Notes under the pieces: model-generated | The model's input: the letters and a program-made list of their open reading frames with translations, nothing else | The model's database searches: none | Told to the model about the DNA's origin: nothing | Program-made: the position numbers and the translations under genes | Assembly: GCA_030747505.1 (NCBI GenBank) | Contig: JASLKQ010000020.1 | Location: 1-43,745 of the forward strand | From: Verrucomicrobiota bacterium | GTDB taxonomy: Bacteria > Verrucomicrobiota > Verrucomicrobiia > Limisphaerales > UBA1100 | Reading direction: 5' to 3' | DNA length: 43,745 nucleotides | In this document: piece after piece, positions 24,916 through 32,970 of the stretch | Position numbering within the stretch: position 1 is the first letter of the stretch | How the letters are laid out: every line of letters starts with the position of its first letter

Positions 24916-25517
24916 TGGCCGTTAGTGAAACAATTGTTCGTGAGTTTTTTGAGCTGCACGGGTTTTTTGTGCGTCAAAATCGCAAGCACATTGCGCCCAA
25001 ACGCGAAGATGATGAGGTTGATTTTTACGTGCACAACCCCAGCGGCCCAACAGACGGGGAGGAAGTCCCTTTTGTTTTGGAAGCAGCCACAGACTTGGCC
25101 CATCTCACGCGAGCGGTGGTGGTGGTAAAAGCGTGGCATACAGAAGTGTTTACCCAGGCAGTGCTGGCGCATGCACCAGAAATATTTCGCTTCGCAGGCC
25201 CGGAAACCTTTGCCCGAGCCACAGAAGCCTTTGGAGGGCCTGGGCCGTTGACCAAGATATTGGTTGTTCCCGCACTCCCAGCCAGTGGAGAGGCCCGCCA
25301 GCAAAGCGTCGATCTCCTTGAGTCAAAAGGCATTGATGCGGTTATTCCTTTTCGCACGATGCTATCAGACCTCATAGAGCACATTGAAGTAAATCGTAAT
25401 TACCAGAAGAGTGATCTGCTGCAAGTGATTCGTATTCTAAAGAATTATGACCTCTTTGCTCCACCCCAGCTTGAACTGTTTGACTCTCCTAACCTTAAAC
25501 GTAAACCTAAGGGCTGA
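24915..25517 (+). CDS. Uncharacterised protein, possible PD-(D/E)XK-like fold
   Basis: From the ATG at 24915 (sharing the A of the aroB TGA) the product is 200 residues. No family was recognised. The order is a helix ([14 protein letters not shown]), a strand with acidic residues ([10 protein letters not shown]), a second strand (PFVLEAA) and a third, AVVVVKAW, followed by helices. The order helix, D-containing strand and strand ending in K is reminiscent of PD-(D/E)XK nuclease-like folds, but the usual E-x-K is VVKAW here, so activity is doubtful. The C-terminal part (about 145-200) is helical with a proline-rich end. It lies between aroB and pabA and is probably cotranscribed. Confidence 0.7.
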   Translation: MAVSETIVREFFELHGFFVRQNRKHIAPKREDDEVDFYVHNPSGPTDGEEVPFVLEAATDLAHLTRAVVVVKAWHTEVFTQAVLAHAPEIFRFAGPETFARATEAFGGPGPLTKILVVPALPASGEARQQSVDLLESKGIDAVIPFRTMLSDLIEHIEVNRNYQKSDLLQVIRILKNYDLFAPPQLELFDSPNLKRKPKG

Positions 25518-25522
25518 TTGAG

Positions 25523-26089
25523 ATGCTCCTCGTTGTCGACAACTACGACTCTTTTACGTTTAATCTAGTCCAGTATCTTGGAGAGGAAAATGTGGAGATG
25601 CAGGTCCGTCGCAACGACGAGATTACATTAGACCAACTTGAGGGCTTGGCTCCGGATCGCATCCTCATTTCTCCTGGGCCCTGTACGCCGCGCGAGGCAG
25701 GACTCTCCAACGAAATCATTCAAAACTTCGGTCATAAAGTGCCTACCCTCGGCGTGTGCTTAGGACATCAGTGTATCGCGCATTCTTTTGGGGCAGAAGT
25801 GGTGGTCAATGAAGAGATAATGCACGGAAAAACCTCGCCTATCTCCCACAACGGGGAGGGATTGTTTGAGGGGATTCCCAGTCCGTTTACCGCCACGCGA
25901 TATCACTCGCTGGTAGTAAAACGCGACACGGTTCCGGAATGTTTAGCGATAACGGCTGAAACAGAAGCTGGCGAGATCATGGGTCTTCGCCACAAGGAGC
26001 TCCCTATCTGGGGGGTTCAGTTTCACCCAGAAAGCATACTCACCGAACACGGTAGGCGCCTGTTGCAAAACTTTTTGAAGCAGAAATAA
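25523..26089 (+). CDS. pabA: Anthranilate / aminodeoxychorismate synthase glutaminase subunit
   Basis: This class I glutamine amidotransferase provides ammonia to chorismate for p-aminobenzoate (folate) or anthranilate (tryptophan). The 188 residues show [20 protein letters not shown] (the N-terminal signature), the nucleophile Cys79 in GVCLGHQ, and His168 and Glu170 in FHPES. The partner subunit (PabB or TrpE) is not in the window, so the role cannot be assigned to one pathway; many bacteria use one such subunit for both. It starts 5 bases after the preceding gene and follows aroB in the same chorismate-supplying operon. Confidence 0.93.
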   Translation: MLLVVDNYDSFTFNLVQYLGEENVEMQVRRNDEITLDQLEGLAPDRILISPGPCTPREAGLSNEIIQNFGHKVPTLGVCLGHQCIAHSFGAEVVVNEEIMHGKTSPISHNGEGLFEGIPSPFTATRYHSLVVKRDTVPECLAITAETEAGEIMGLRHKELPIWGVQFHPESILTEHGRRLLQNFLKQK

Positions 26090-26092
26090 AAG

Positions 26093-26116
26093 AACAGGTT
26101 TATTGACGCGCCTGTT
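26093..26116. terminator. Possible bidirectional hairpin between pabA and the oxidoreductase gene
   Basis: AACAGG (26093-26098) and CCTGTT (26111-26116) form a 6-bp stem around 12 bases that hold the stop of the minus-strand gene. T-rich bases on the + side are short. It could end transcription from both convergent genes, weakly. Confidence 0.25.
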
Positions 26117-27062
26117 TAATGATTTCGTTGATTTCTACGGGTTTGCCTTCCCGACGTTTGCTTTCATCCGCCGCCGCCATAAAGGCTAAAAGCTCAATGG
26201 TTTCCTGCGGGGCTACTGGCACCTTGCCGGATTGGAACATTTTTATTACTTCGACCACCAGTGGAGTGTAGCCGTCATACCCTCCTACGGGGCCCTCGCC
26301 CTTTGTGCCTTTGGCAGACCCTCCGTACCCTTTTCCTTCACGAAAAATGCCTGTGCGGCCGCCTTTCCATTTGCCGATCACCTCAATCTTGCCTTCAGCA
26401 GTAGACCGGCGCTCTACGGTTTCACAGCCGGGCCCCATCACAGTGAAGAGCGATTCACAGCCGTGAACTCCATACCAGAAAAGGTCTGGATGATGCACTT
26501 CGAGCGAAGCAGGGCTGAAGGTTTCAGCATAAGTTATTTTGCCCAGAGCTCCATTGCGAGCGGCTTGTGTGGCCTTGCCATAACGCAGGGAGGAGGAACT
26601 GAACAAAGGCACGCCCTTTCTTCTGGCATAGTCAAAGATAAATATGGCGTCGGCCAATGAGCCAGCCATGGGTTTGTCGATAAACACGGGAAGGCCTGCG
26701 TCGATTACCGGAATGGACTGTCTTAGGTGAGGTCTTCCATCGACACTCTCGATCATCACTGCGTCCACGTTTTTGCATAATTCAGCGATAGAGGGGTAAA
26801 GCTTAAGCCCATAGTCTTCTGAGAGGGTTTTGGTGAACTTCTCAACACGGCCGGCACTGGAAGGGACATCAAGGCTGCCTCCCTTGAAGGCAGCTACGAC
26901 CTTGGCGCTGGCCAGGGGCCCCGTTGCCTTCGGGTCGTTAATGACCTTTGTAAAGGCGATTACATGTGAGGTGTCCAAGCCAATAAGGCCGATGCGGATT
27001 TCTTTGGCGGCGGCAAGAGCTACAAAGGCAAACGAAAGCAGGGGCACAAAAAGGCTTTTCAT
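26100..27062 (-). CDS. Secreted Gfo/Idh/MocA-family oxidoreductase
   Basis: The 320 residues begin with a signal peptide (hydrophobic 4-18, ending AAA-K), then a Rossmann NAD(P) fold (IRIGLIGLDTSH; the typical GxGxxG reads GLIGLD, which is degenerate). Then come the IDKPMAG motif (the EKP equivalent that holds the catalytic lysine) and the beta-sheet substrate domain. Exported Gfo/Idh enzymes are numerous in Verrucomicrobiota and Planctomycetes, usually acting on sugars; the substrate is unknown here. It converges on pabA with 10 bases between. The degenerate nucleotide loop makes catalysis uncertain. Confidence 0.85.
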   Translation of the reverse strand: MKSLFVPLLSFAFVALAAAKEIRIGLIGLDTSHVIAFTKVINDPKATGPLASAKVVAAFKGGSLDVPSSAGRVEKFTKTLSEDYGLKLYPSIAELCKNVDAVMIESVDGRPHLRQSIPVIDAGLPVFIDKPMAGSLADAIFIFDYARRKGVPLFSSSSLRYGKATQAARNGALGKITYAETFSPASLEVHHPDLFWYGVHGCESLFTVMGPGCETVERRSTAEGKIEVIGKWKGGRTGIFREGKGYGGSAKGTKGEGPVGGYDGYTPLVVEVIKMFQSGKVPVAPQETIELLAFMAAADESKRREGKPVEINEIIKQARQ

Positions 27063-27113
27063 GCGGCAAGCCTAGCGGCGCAAGGAGGTTTGTAAACGGG
27101 AAAGACAGAAAGC

Positions 27114-27518
27114 TTAAGCCTCGGTGGTCACCTCTGTAAAATCAAGGCCGTGCCGCTTGCAGTAGTCACTGAGAGCCCGTTCGTTTTCAATAAAAACAGT
27201 TCTGACAACAGCCGACTCATCCGCGAAGCCGATATCAGCCACGTGGTCAGGGATCAGGTGTGTTTGTTTATGCGCATAAGCCAGAGCAAAGCAGGCTTCA
27301 GCAATTACGAAATAGGGAATCTCCTGATCGGCACCTTCGGCGTAATCTTCAATGATATCCGCCAACAGTTCCAGCTGATCCACAAGGTGCGGAAATTTAG
27401 GGGCGTGAATTTCCGCGAATTCTAACTTTAGCTGCGGCAGTTTATGATGCACTCCTTGCAAAATGGATGGAGAGACCTTCGCGGCGTTGTGGTGGACGAA
27501 ATCTGCGATCTCGGACAT
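27114..27518 (-). CDS. YkvA-like (DUF1232) protein
   Basis: The 134 residues are mainly helical, with a recognisable core in the second half: LIPDHVADIGFADESAVVRTV, the IPDFIP..GYLDD-type motif of DUF1232/YkvA proteins. The motif proline and aspartates are kept, but the long hydrophobic stretches typical of YkvA are weaker. Function is unknown in the family. It lies between the oxidoreductase and the helicase genes with short gaps on both sides; it may be the third gene of the unit beginning at 30349. Confidence 0.65.
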   Translation of the reverse strand: MSEIADFVHHNAAKVSPSILQGVHHKLPQLKLEFAEIHAPKFPHLVDQLELLADIIEDYAEGADQEIPYFVIAEACFALAYAHKQTHLIPDHVADIGFADESAVVRTVFIENERALSDYCKRHGLDFTEVTTEA

Positions 27519-27572
27519 GAGTCAGAGACTAACAGGCTGCAGTCAAGAAGCAAGCTTCAGAGGGGCAGGGGG

Positions 27573-29678
27573 CTAAACGGTTTCCATGTCCATCTTTGGG
27601 AGTGCGTTCAGAAAATGTTCTCCATAGCGTTTTGTCAGCACACGGTTATCCAATACAGCAACAATTCCACTGTCTCCCTTGGTTCGGATAAGGCGTCCGA
27701 CGCCCTGCCGGAATTTCAGAATGGCCTCAGGAAGATTGAATTCCATAAAAGCATTGCCGCCCCTAGCTTCGATGGCCTCTACACGAGCTTCAATCAAAGG
27801 GTGATCAGGAACGGCAAACGGCAGGCGTGTAAGGATGACATTGCTCAGGGATTCGCCCGGTACATCGACCCCCTGCCAGAAGCTGTCTAGCCCAAAAAGA
27901 ACGGAGTCTGTGTCGCGCTTAAATTCTTCCAACATCGCGGCACGAGGCATGCCGGAGCCTTGCACGAACGCGCAAATATCCAGATCGTCGAACACAGGCT
28001 CCATGGCCTCGGCTACCTCACGCATTAATTTACCGTTGGTGAAGAGGACAAACGCTTTGCCTTGGGTTTTTCGAATGAAATGTTCAATCCAATGCTTGAG
28101 AGCCTTCCCGTATTCATCATCACGGGGATCGGGCATCCGGCTGGCGATGTAGAGTTTTGCTTGTTGCTGGTAATTAAAAGGAGAGCCTAGTTGCGCGCGC
28201 CTGGCGGTTTCTGCTCCAACTTGTTTCATGAAATATTCCAAACCAGGGCAGAGAGCTTTTTGCTCAGGAGGCAGCGCGTTTCGTTCTGGGTCGGCGATTG
28301 CCAAGGTGGCGCTAGTGCATATAACAGAAACTCCCCGGCCAAATAATTGCCGTCGTAAAAACTCGGCGGTGTTAATCGGAGCCGCATTGAGAGCGAGGCT
28401 TTGCCTTTGGCGTCCAGTGCGCTCCACCCAGTAAACATGATGCTCTTCCGATTGACTGATAAAGATCGCGATCGCCTCCCGAATGTCGCCAAGGCGGCGG
28501 TTGCATTCGGTCAATTCAGCCGAGGCTTCTTCATCTTCGCTGGATTCAATTAAGGCTCCTATTGATTCGCGCACTCGCTGCAAGGGTAGGGATACATTGT
28601 CCTCAATTAAATCTGCCTCTCGAATTCTCAACTCGTTCCAGTCACGTTGATTCCGGGGGGATTTTTCGTGTGAATCATCGCAAGCCCTCTCCACCCGCTC
28701 AAAGAGTTTTTCTGTCTGGTCAATGGCGTCAGCCACCTGCTGGACCATGCCTCCTTTACGCAAGGTGGATAGAATCCCCTTTTCGGTGTGAGGGTTCCAC
28801 AACCGCTGAAGGTTGAACCGGATTTGCCCACTGGAAACGTTAAGACCGATATGGCGAGAGGCAACACGGCTTAAGTGCTGTGCTTCATCGAAAATGGCAA
28901 AATCATTTTTAAACATTAGCCCCTCCTCGGGCGGTTCATCCTCTTCGTCGAATTCAGTGATCCCCAGACAGAGGTTAGAAAAAAAGAGGGCATGATTTAG
29001 AATCAACACGTCAGCCCCGATAAATCGTCGTCTGGCTTTTTGAAAGAAACATTCCCCGTGTAAAGAAGCCGTCTCGCTGCCGCGCCCACAAAATTTAGGC
29101 GAACAGACCCCCCGCTCAGAGCAGACGGACTCCCATACCTTGGGGTCTGGCTCAATATCGAAGTCTGACAAACTACCACCCTCGGTTTCTTTTGCCCACT
29201 GCTCTACGCGTTTGAGTTCTGCGATTTCTGGTGTCGTGAAAAGCCCATCAGCCCGTTGCAGTGCCCGCGCTAGGCGACGAGTACAGAGATAATTCCCACG
29301 GCCCTTGAGCAACGTGTAGGAAAATTCAGCGGGAAGGATGCGCTGTAGCATCGGCAAATCTTTTTCGGCCAACTGCTCTTGCAGATTGATAGTGTGGGTG
29401 GAAATAATGGCTTTGCGCCCGTAACGATGCCCAAATAAAATCGCAGGGATGAGGTAAGCGAGGCTCTTCCCCACACCTGTTCCGGCTTCCACCACACAAT
29501 TTTTGCCGGCCTCCAAGGCCCGGATCACCCCCATGGCCATGGATTGTTGCGGGGACCGATATTCGAAGTTGTTAGCCTTGGAGAGGAGACCTTCGGGGCC
29601 AAAGATATCCTTCACCTGCGTTTCCAGATCGGAATCTGCCTCAATGGCAGCAGGTTCGTAGTTCGGGCTCAGGATCAT
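27573..29678 (-). CDS. dinG: DinG/XPD-type ATP-dependent DNA helicase
   Basis: DinG-family helicases are superfamily 2, 5'-3' enzymes that unwind forks, D-loops and R-loops. The 701 residues show motif I EAGTGVGKSLAYL (about 62-74), the Fe-S cysteines in CSERGVCSPKFCGRG and GECFF (about 180-207), a DEAQ-type motif II in IFDEAQH, and motif VI QGVGRLIR near the C-terminus. Motif II ends in DEAQ rather than DEAH, as in other DinG/YoaA members. The start overlaps the end of the beta-helix gene by 4 bases. The helicase is presumably in DNA repair, which does not fit its neighbour, so the pairing is probably genomic rather than functional. Confidence 0.93.
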   Translation of the reverse strand: MILSPNYEPAAIEADSDLETQVKDIFGPEGLLSKANNFEYRSPQQSMAMGVIRALEAGKNCVVEAGTGVGKSLAYLIPAILFGHRYGRKAIISTHTINLQEQLAEKDLPMLQRILPAEFSYTLLKGRGNYLCTRRLARALQRADGLFTTPEIAELKRVEQWAKETEGGSLSDFDIEPDPKVWESVCSERGVCSPKFCGRGSETASLHGECFFQKARRRFIGADVLILNHALFFSNLCLGITEFDEEDEPPEEGLMFKNDFAIFDEAQHLSRVASRHIGLNVSSGQIRFNLQRLWNPHTEKGILSTLRKGGMVQQVADAIDQTEKLFERVERACDDSHEKSPRNQRDWNELRIREADLIEDNVSLPLQRVRESIGALIESSEDEEASAELTECNRRLGDIREAIAIFISQSEEHHVYWVERTGRQRQSLALNAAPINTAEFLRRQLFGRGVSVICTSATLAIADPERNALPPEQKALCPGLEYFMKQVGAETARRAQLGSPFNYQQQAKLYIASRMPDPRDDEYGKALKHWIEHFIRKTQGKAFVLFTNGKLMREVAEAMEPVFDDLDICAFVQGSGMPRAAMLEEFKRDTDSVLFGLDSFWQGVDVPGESLSNVILTRLPFAVPDHPLIEARVEAIEARGGNAFMEFNLPEAILKFRQGVGRLIRTKGDSGIVAVLDNRVLTKRYGEHFLNALPKMDMETV

Positions 29679-30349
29679 TGTGCGCTGGAGGTTCGCTCCA
29701 CCACTTCTTGCCGGGTTCGGGTTTTAACGATGTGGTTTGCCGGCAAAACACCTCGCCAGCTGGTATTGGGGTACATCACGCTGTCTCGGCCGATAATACT
29801 GCCAGGGTTGAGCACGCTGTTGCAGCCTAATTCTGCTCGGTCGCCGATCAAGGCCCCAAATTTACGGAGACCCGTATCTAGGCCTTCCACCATCACGTTC
29901 CCCGGGAACGATTTAAGATTCGAAAGGATAACGCCTGCGCTCAAATGAGCATGATGCCCGAGTATGGAGTCCCCTATATAATTAAAATGCGGCACTTGGC
30001 AGTCATTGAAAAGAAGGCTGTTCTTCAGTTCACTCGAGTTCCCGATCACACAGCCATCGCCGATAATTACATTTGCACGCACATAAGCCCCATGCCGGAT
30101 TTGGCAGTTGCGCCCAATTATTGCCGGGCCCTCGACGCAAGCGCCTGCTTCCACGAGGGTGCCTTCCCCTAAAAAAACACAGTCACCGATGACTGCCAGA
30201 GGGGAGACAGAGGCACTACAAGATGGCTCCAAGATCGACTCAAGGTAGTCTTTGAGGCGGGGCAAGACCTGCCATGCGTGTGTGGCTCCTTCAAAAATCG
30301 CCACGTGCTCAGTCTGGCGAAAGTCAAAAAGTTCCTGAGCTGAGAACAT
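29675..30349 (-). CDS. Left-handed beta-helix protein, GlmU C-terminal-like nucleotidyltransferase homologue
   Basis: From the ATG at 30349 the product is 224 residues; a GTG at 30400 would add 17. Residues from about 55 contain hexapeptide repeats (for example AVIGDCVFLGEGTLVEAGACVEG, split here as AVIGDC, VFLGEG, LVEAG) that fold as a beta helix. It also carries segments such as NYIGDSILGHHAHLSAGVILSN, typical of GlmU-type acetyltransferase domains. The nucleotidyltransferase domain of full GlmU is absent. A role in UDP-sugar or cell-wall precursor acylation is inferred only. It overlaps dinG by 4 bases. Confidence 0.8.
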   Translation of the reverse strand: MFSAQELFDFRQTEHVAIFEGATHAWQVLPRLKDYLESILEPSCSASVSPLAVIGDCVFLGEGTLVEAGACVEGPAIIGRNCQIRHGAYVRANVIIGDGCVIGNSSELKNSLLFNDCQVPHFNYIGDSILGHHAHLSAGVILSNLKSFPGNVMVEGLDTGLRKFGALIGDRAELGCNSVLNPGSIIGRDSVMYPNTSWRGVLPANHIVKTRTRQEVVERTSSAQ

Positions 30350-30501
30350 GGATTGGAGAGTAGGCGAAGCTTTGCGACTCGAAAATGTTTTTTCGTTCAC
30401 AAGCTCAGCATTGAAAAAAAATGGATATTACGATAGCCTGCGACTAGTGCGGGCAGGATTTCCAAGCTAGAGGAACTCGCTCTCAAGGAGGAAAGTTAAC
30501 T

Positions 30502-30975
30502 TTGGATTATCACAACCGAGCAGGGCGTGACTTGAACAACGGTATTCCCATTATGGGCCATAGTGCATTGGGCATACTGGTATTGGCACTACATATATCG
30601 GCAGGATGTAAGTCAGCGACAGGCCATTCGGTCAACGCAGTGGGACGATTTGCCGTGGGAACCCTGACTTCTGGAGGGAATCCCGTTGCAGGGGCACAAA
30701 ACGCGGTGATCGGGACAGCTATTGATGTCGCCCGCGATCCAAAGGGTGAACAGATTGAAGATAGCCGGCCAAAAATTGTGACAGTTTATTCCGAGCGAAG
30801 GGGGGTGCAGAAAGTGATTCCCTGGAAAAAAGGAATTACTGTCTACTCGGCTCGCCGGGCCGCACAGCTTACCGGACCCGTAGGGAGATGTGAGATTGAA
30901 CGAGGAGATGAAACTCTAGCAGGCAGTTTTAAAACCGTTCTCGAGCGCGGGGATGTACTGCGGTTTCAGCGCTGA
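30502..30975 (+). CDS. Small lipoprotein, SLBB-like C-terminal domain
   Basis: A strong AAGGAGG (30485-30491) precedes a TTG start at 30502 (157 residues). An in-frame ATG at 30553 would give 140 residues but has no ribosome site. Either way a hydrophobic stretch ends in SAGC, a plausible lipobox, so the mature protein is likely lipid-anchored. The C-terminal 50 residues (VIPWKKGITVY...ERGDVLRF) resemble the end of the next gene (KVPWEEGLRV...RAGDVVQL), so the two are paralogues. That pattern recalls SLBB-type export domains, a weak similarity. Stop and start of the next gene share one base. Confidence 0.65.
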   Translation: MDYHNRAGRDLNNGIPIMGHSALGILVLALHISAGCKSATGHSVNAVGRFAVGTLTSGGNPVAGAQNAVIGTAIDVARDPKGEQIEDSRPKIVTVYSERRGVQKVIPWKKGITVYSARRAAQLTGPVGRCEIERGDETLAGSFKTVLERGDVLRFQR

Positions 30976-31331
30976 TGAAACAGCTCTGGACAATATTTTT
31001 GTGTGTGCTGTGCGGATGTACTTCGGCGGCCAAAAAAACCATACAAGCGACAGGGGCAGTGGCGGAGACCACGCTTAAAGTTGGAGGCAAAGTCACCAAG
31101 AGAGCTGTGGTCTCGACGATTGATATTGCCGGAGCGGCTTTTAAGAAAGGGGTGGTGACAGTAGTTGATAGTGCTAAAGGAGTCAGTCGCAAGGTTCCTT
31201 GGGAGGAAGGATTACGCGTATCCAAAATACAAGCCAACAGAGGGCCGGTGGAAATCGTGCGTGGGGCACAAAAAATCAAAGGGACAGCGGATACAGTTTT
31301 GCGTGCCGGCGATGTGGTTCAACTGCAATAG
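30975..31331 (+). CDS. Small lipoprotein, paralogue of the preceding gene
   Basis: The 118 residues start with a lipoprotein signal (MKQLWTIFLCVLCGC, lipobox LCGC at 12-15). Alanine- and valine-rich repeats (about 17-65) follow, then the shared C-terminal block: VPWEEGLRV, EIVRG and VLRAGDVVQL. It begins on the last base of the previous stop codon (TGATG). Function is unknown; a location at the inner face of the outer membrane is inferred. It converges on the sulfatase with 71 bases between, where nothing stands out. Confidence 0.7.
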   Translation: MKQLWTIFLCVLCGCTSAAKKTIQATGAVAETTLKVGGKVTKRAVVSTIDIAGAAFKKGVVTVVDSAKGVSRKVPWEEGLRVSKIQANRGPVEIVRGAQKIKGTADTVLRAGDVVQLQ

Positions 31332-31402
31332 AGGAAAGCTCTTGCCCAAAAGGAACTAAAGCAGGCTTTGAGGCAAGGAAGTAGCCCACGAATAAGGGCC
31401 AA

Positions 31403-32893
31403 TTACTCGTACTTCCACTTCATTATCCACGGGTCCTGAGTAGAGCTCTGAAATTTTTTCAGCTTGGCTTTGTATTCCTCAAGAATCGGGGCGTATTTTT
31501 TATCTGACGCCAGATTCACCGCTTCATTTGGGTCAGCACTGATATCAAATAGCTCGAATTGAGAGCGGTGGATGTATTCCCGGACAGTTTTTTTTCCGTA
31601 GGGAGCGCTTAGGCCTTTTTTCCATTGTGCCTGCCAGCTAGGAGCAGCCCAAAGGTCGCTTGCGAAGGGATAAGGTAGCGGATGGGCGATGTTCCAGATG
31701 AGTTTGTACTTGCGGTCTCGCACTACGCGCATGGGGTAATACATCTGGATTTCATGGAAAGTGTGACTCGCGCCGATTTGATCCCAGCCTTCGGGATTTT
31801 TCTCAGCCAGGATTGGAAGAAAAGAACGCCCGTGAAATGTGTACGGGCCTTTTTTGAGAGAGGCTAACTCAGGCTTGGCGGCGCGGTTCTTGGGGTCGTA
31901 ACCGCCGGCAAAATCCAGCAGTGTGGGCACGATGTCCACAAAGCTGATCATGGCGTTGTTGGTGTTGCCTCGTTCCTTTTGGTAAGGGTTACGCACGACA
32001 AACGGGACGCGCAAGCCGCCCTCATAAACGGTTGTTTTACCGCCGGCAAAGGCCATGCCGTGATCGCTGGTGAAGAGGAGCAGGGTGTTCTCCCACTTGC
32101 CGGTCTTCTTGAGTATTTCTATCAGTCGCCCAAGACCTTGATCCACTCTTGAGGTGCTTTGATAATATTGCGCTAGTTCGGCACGTGTCTCTGGAGTGTC
32201 TGGAAGGAAGGGCGGAACGGTTACCTTGGCAACGTCGTAAAAGATTTCCTTCACTCCAGGGTAGGCGCCCTTATTGGGTTTATTGCCAAAACGGTCTGGT
32301 TGATGCGGCAGCTCGGTCGCGCGACCTCCGCCGCGGTGAGGATCGCTGGTGGCATAATAGAGAAAGAAAGGCTTCTCCGAATCGGCCTTAATGAAGGATT
32401 CGCAGTTGTTGGCCATCTCTACTGTGCTGCGGCTGTTGCCCTTGATTTTCTCCTCAAAAAAATAAACTTCTTCGGGTCCATTGTGATGTTTGCCTACTCG
32501 TGCGGTGCGGTACCCGGCATTAGCCAGCATCACAGGCAGGGTTTTCACCCATGGAAAGCTGCTGAATTTATGATAACTGTGCAGGTGGCCATAGTGTCCG
32601 TTACGATGATTGTGTAGGCCTGTGAGGATTACCGAACGGCTTGCACTACAACTGGCGGTGGTGGCAAAGGCATGCCTGAACAGCGCGCCATCGGAGGCCA
32701 GTCGATCAATATTGGGGGTTACGGCCGTCATATCGCCATAACAGCCCAGTGTGGGGCTCAGGTCATCAGCAATGACGATGACAATGTTCTTTTCTGCGGC
32801 CGGGAGGCCTAGCGGTCCCAGAATGGTGAACGCCAACCAAAATCGTTTCCAAAAATATGACAAAAGAGAACTATATTGTGAGGGTCCTGACAA
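31403..32893 (-). CDS. Sulfatase, N-sulfoglucosamine sulfohydrolase-like
   Basis: Type I sulfatases cleave sulfate esters using a formylglycine. The 496 residues show the metal site ADDLSPTLG (Asp43, Asp44), the formylglycine motif CSASRS with Cys82, and the C-terminal DHGMAFAGGK region with Asp, His and Gly. The similarity to heparan N-sulfatase (SGSH) type enzymes is suggestive only. A weak signal segment (about 9-30) suggests export. The start is uncertain: no ATG is in frame, and TTG at 32893 is the first usable codon. It is probably last in the operon after the PVC dehydrogenase (77-base gap). No sulfatase-maturing enzyme is in the window. Confidence 0.93.
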   Translation of the reverse strand: MSGPSQYSSLLSYFWKRFWLAFTILGPLGLPAAEKNIVIVIADDLSPTLGCYGDMTAVTPNIDRLASDGALFRHAFATTASCSASRSVILTGLHNHRNGHYGHLHSYHKFSSFPWVKTLPVMLANAGYRTARVGKHHNGPEEVYFFEEKIKGNSRSTVEMANNCESFIKADSEKPFFLYYATSDPHRGGGRATELPHQPDRFGNKPNKGAYPGVKEIFYDVAKVTVPPFLPDTPETRAELAQYYQSTSRVDQGLGRLIEILKKTGKWENTLLLFTSDHGMAFAGGKTTVYEGGLRVPFVVRNPYQKERGNTNNAMISFVDIVPTLLDFAGGYDPKNRAAKPELASLKKGPYTFHGRSFLPILAEKNPEGWDQIGASHTFHEIQMYYPMRVVRDRKYKLIWNIAHPLPYPFASDLWAAPSWQAQWKKGLSAPYGKKTVREYIHRSQFELFDISADPNEAVNLASDKKYAPILEEYKAKLKKFQSSTQDPWIMKWKYE

Positions 32894-32970
32894 TGCTTGG
32901 CCCCAAAGATGCCCTCAATAGCGGATCGATGCAATGAAATCTCAAAATATGGGTACGGAGGCCAACGGTG

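Noticed and set aside
26232-26660. 142-codon + frame inside the Gfo/Idh gene
   Set aside because: It is antisense to a gene with a signal peptide and conserved motifs.
27444-27890. 148-codon + frame across the YkvA-like and helicase gene boundary
   Set aside because: It is antisense to the ends of two supported genes.
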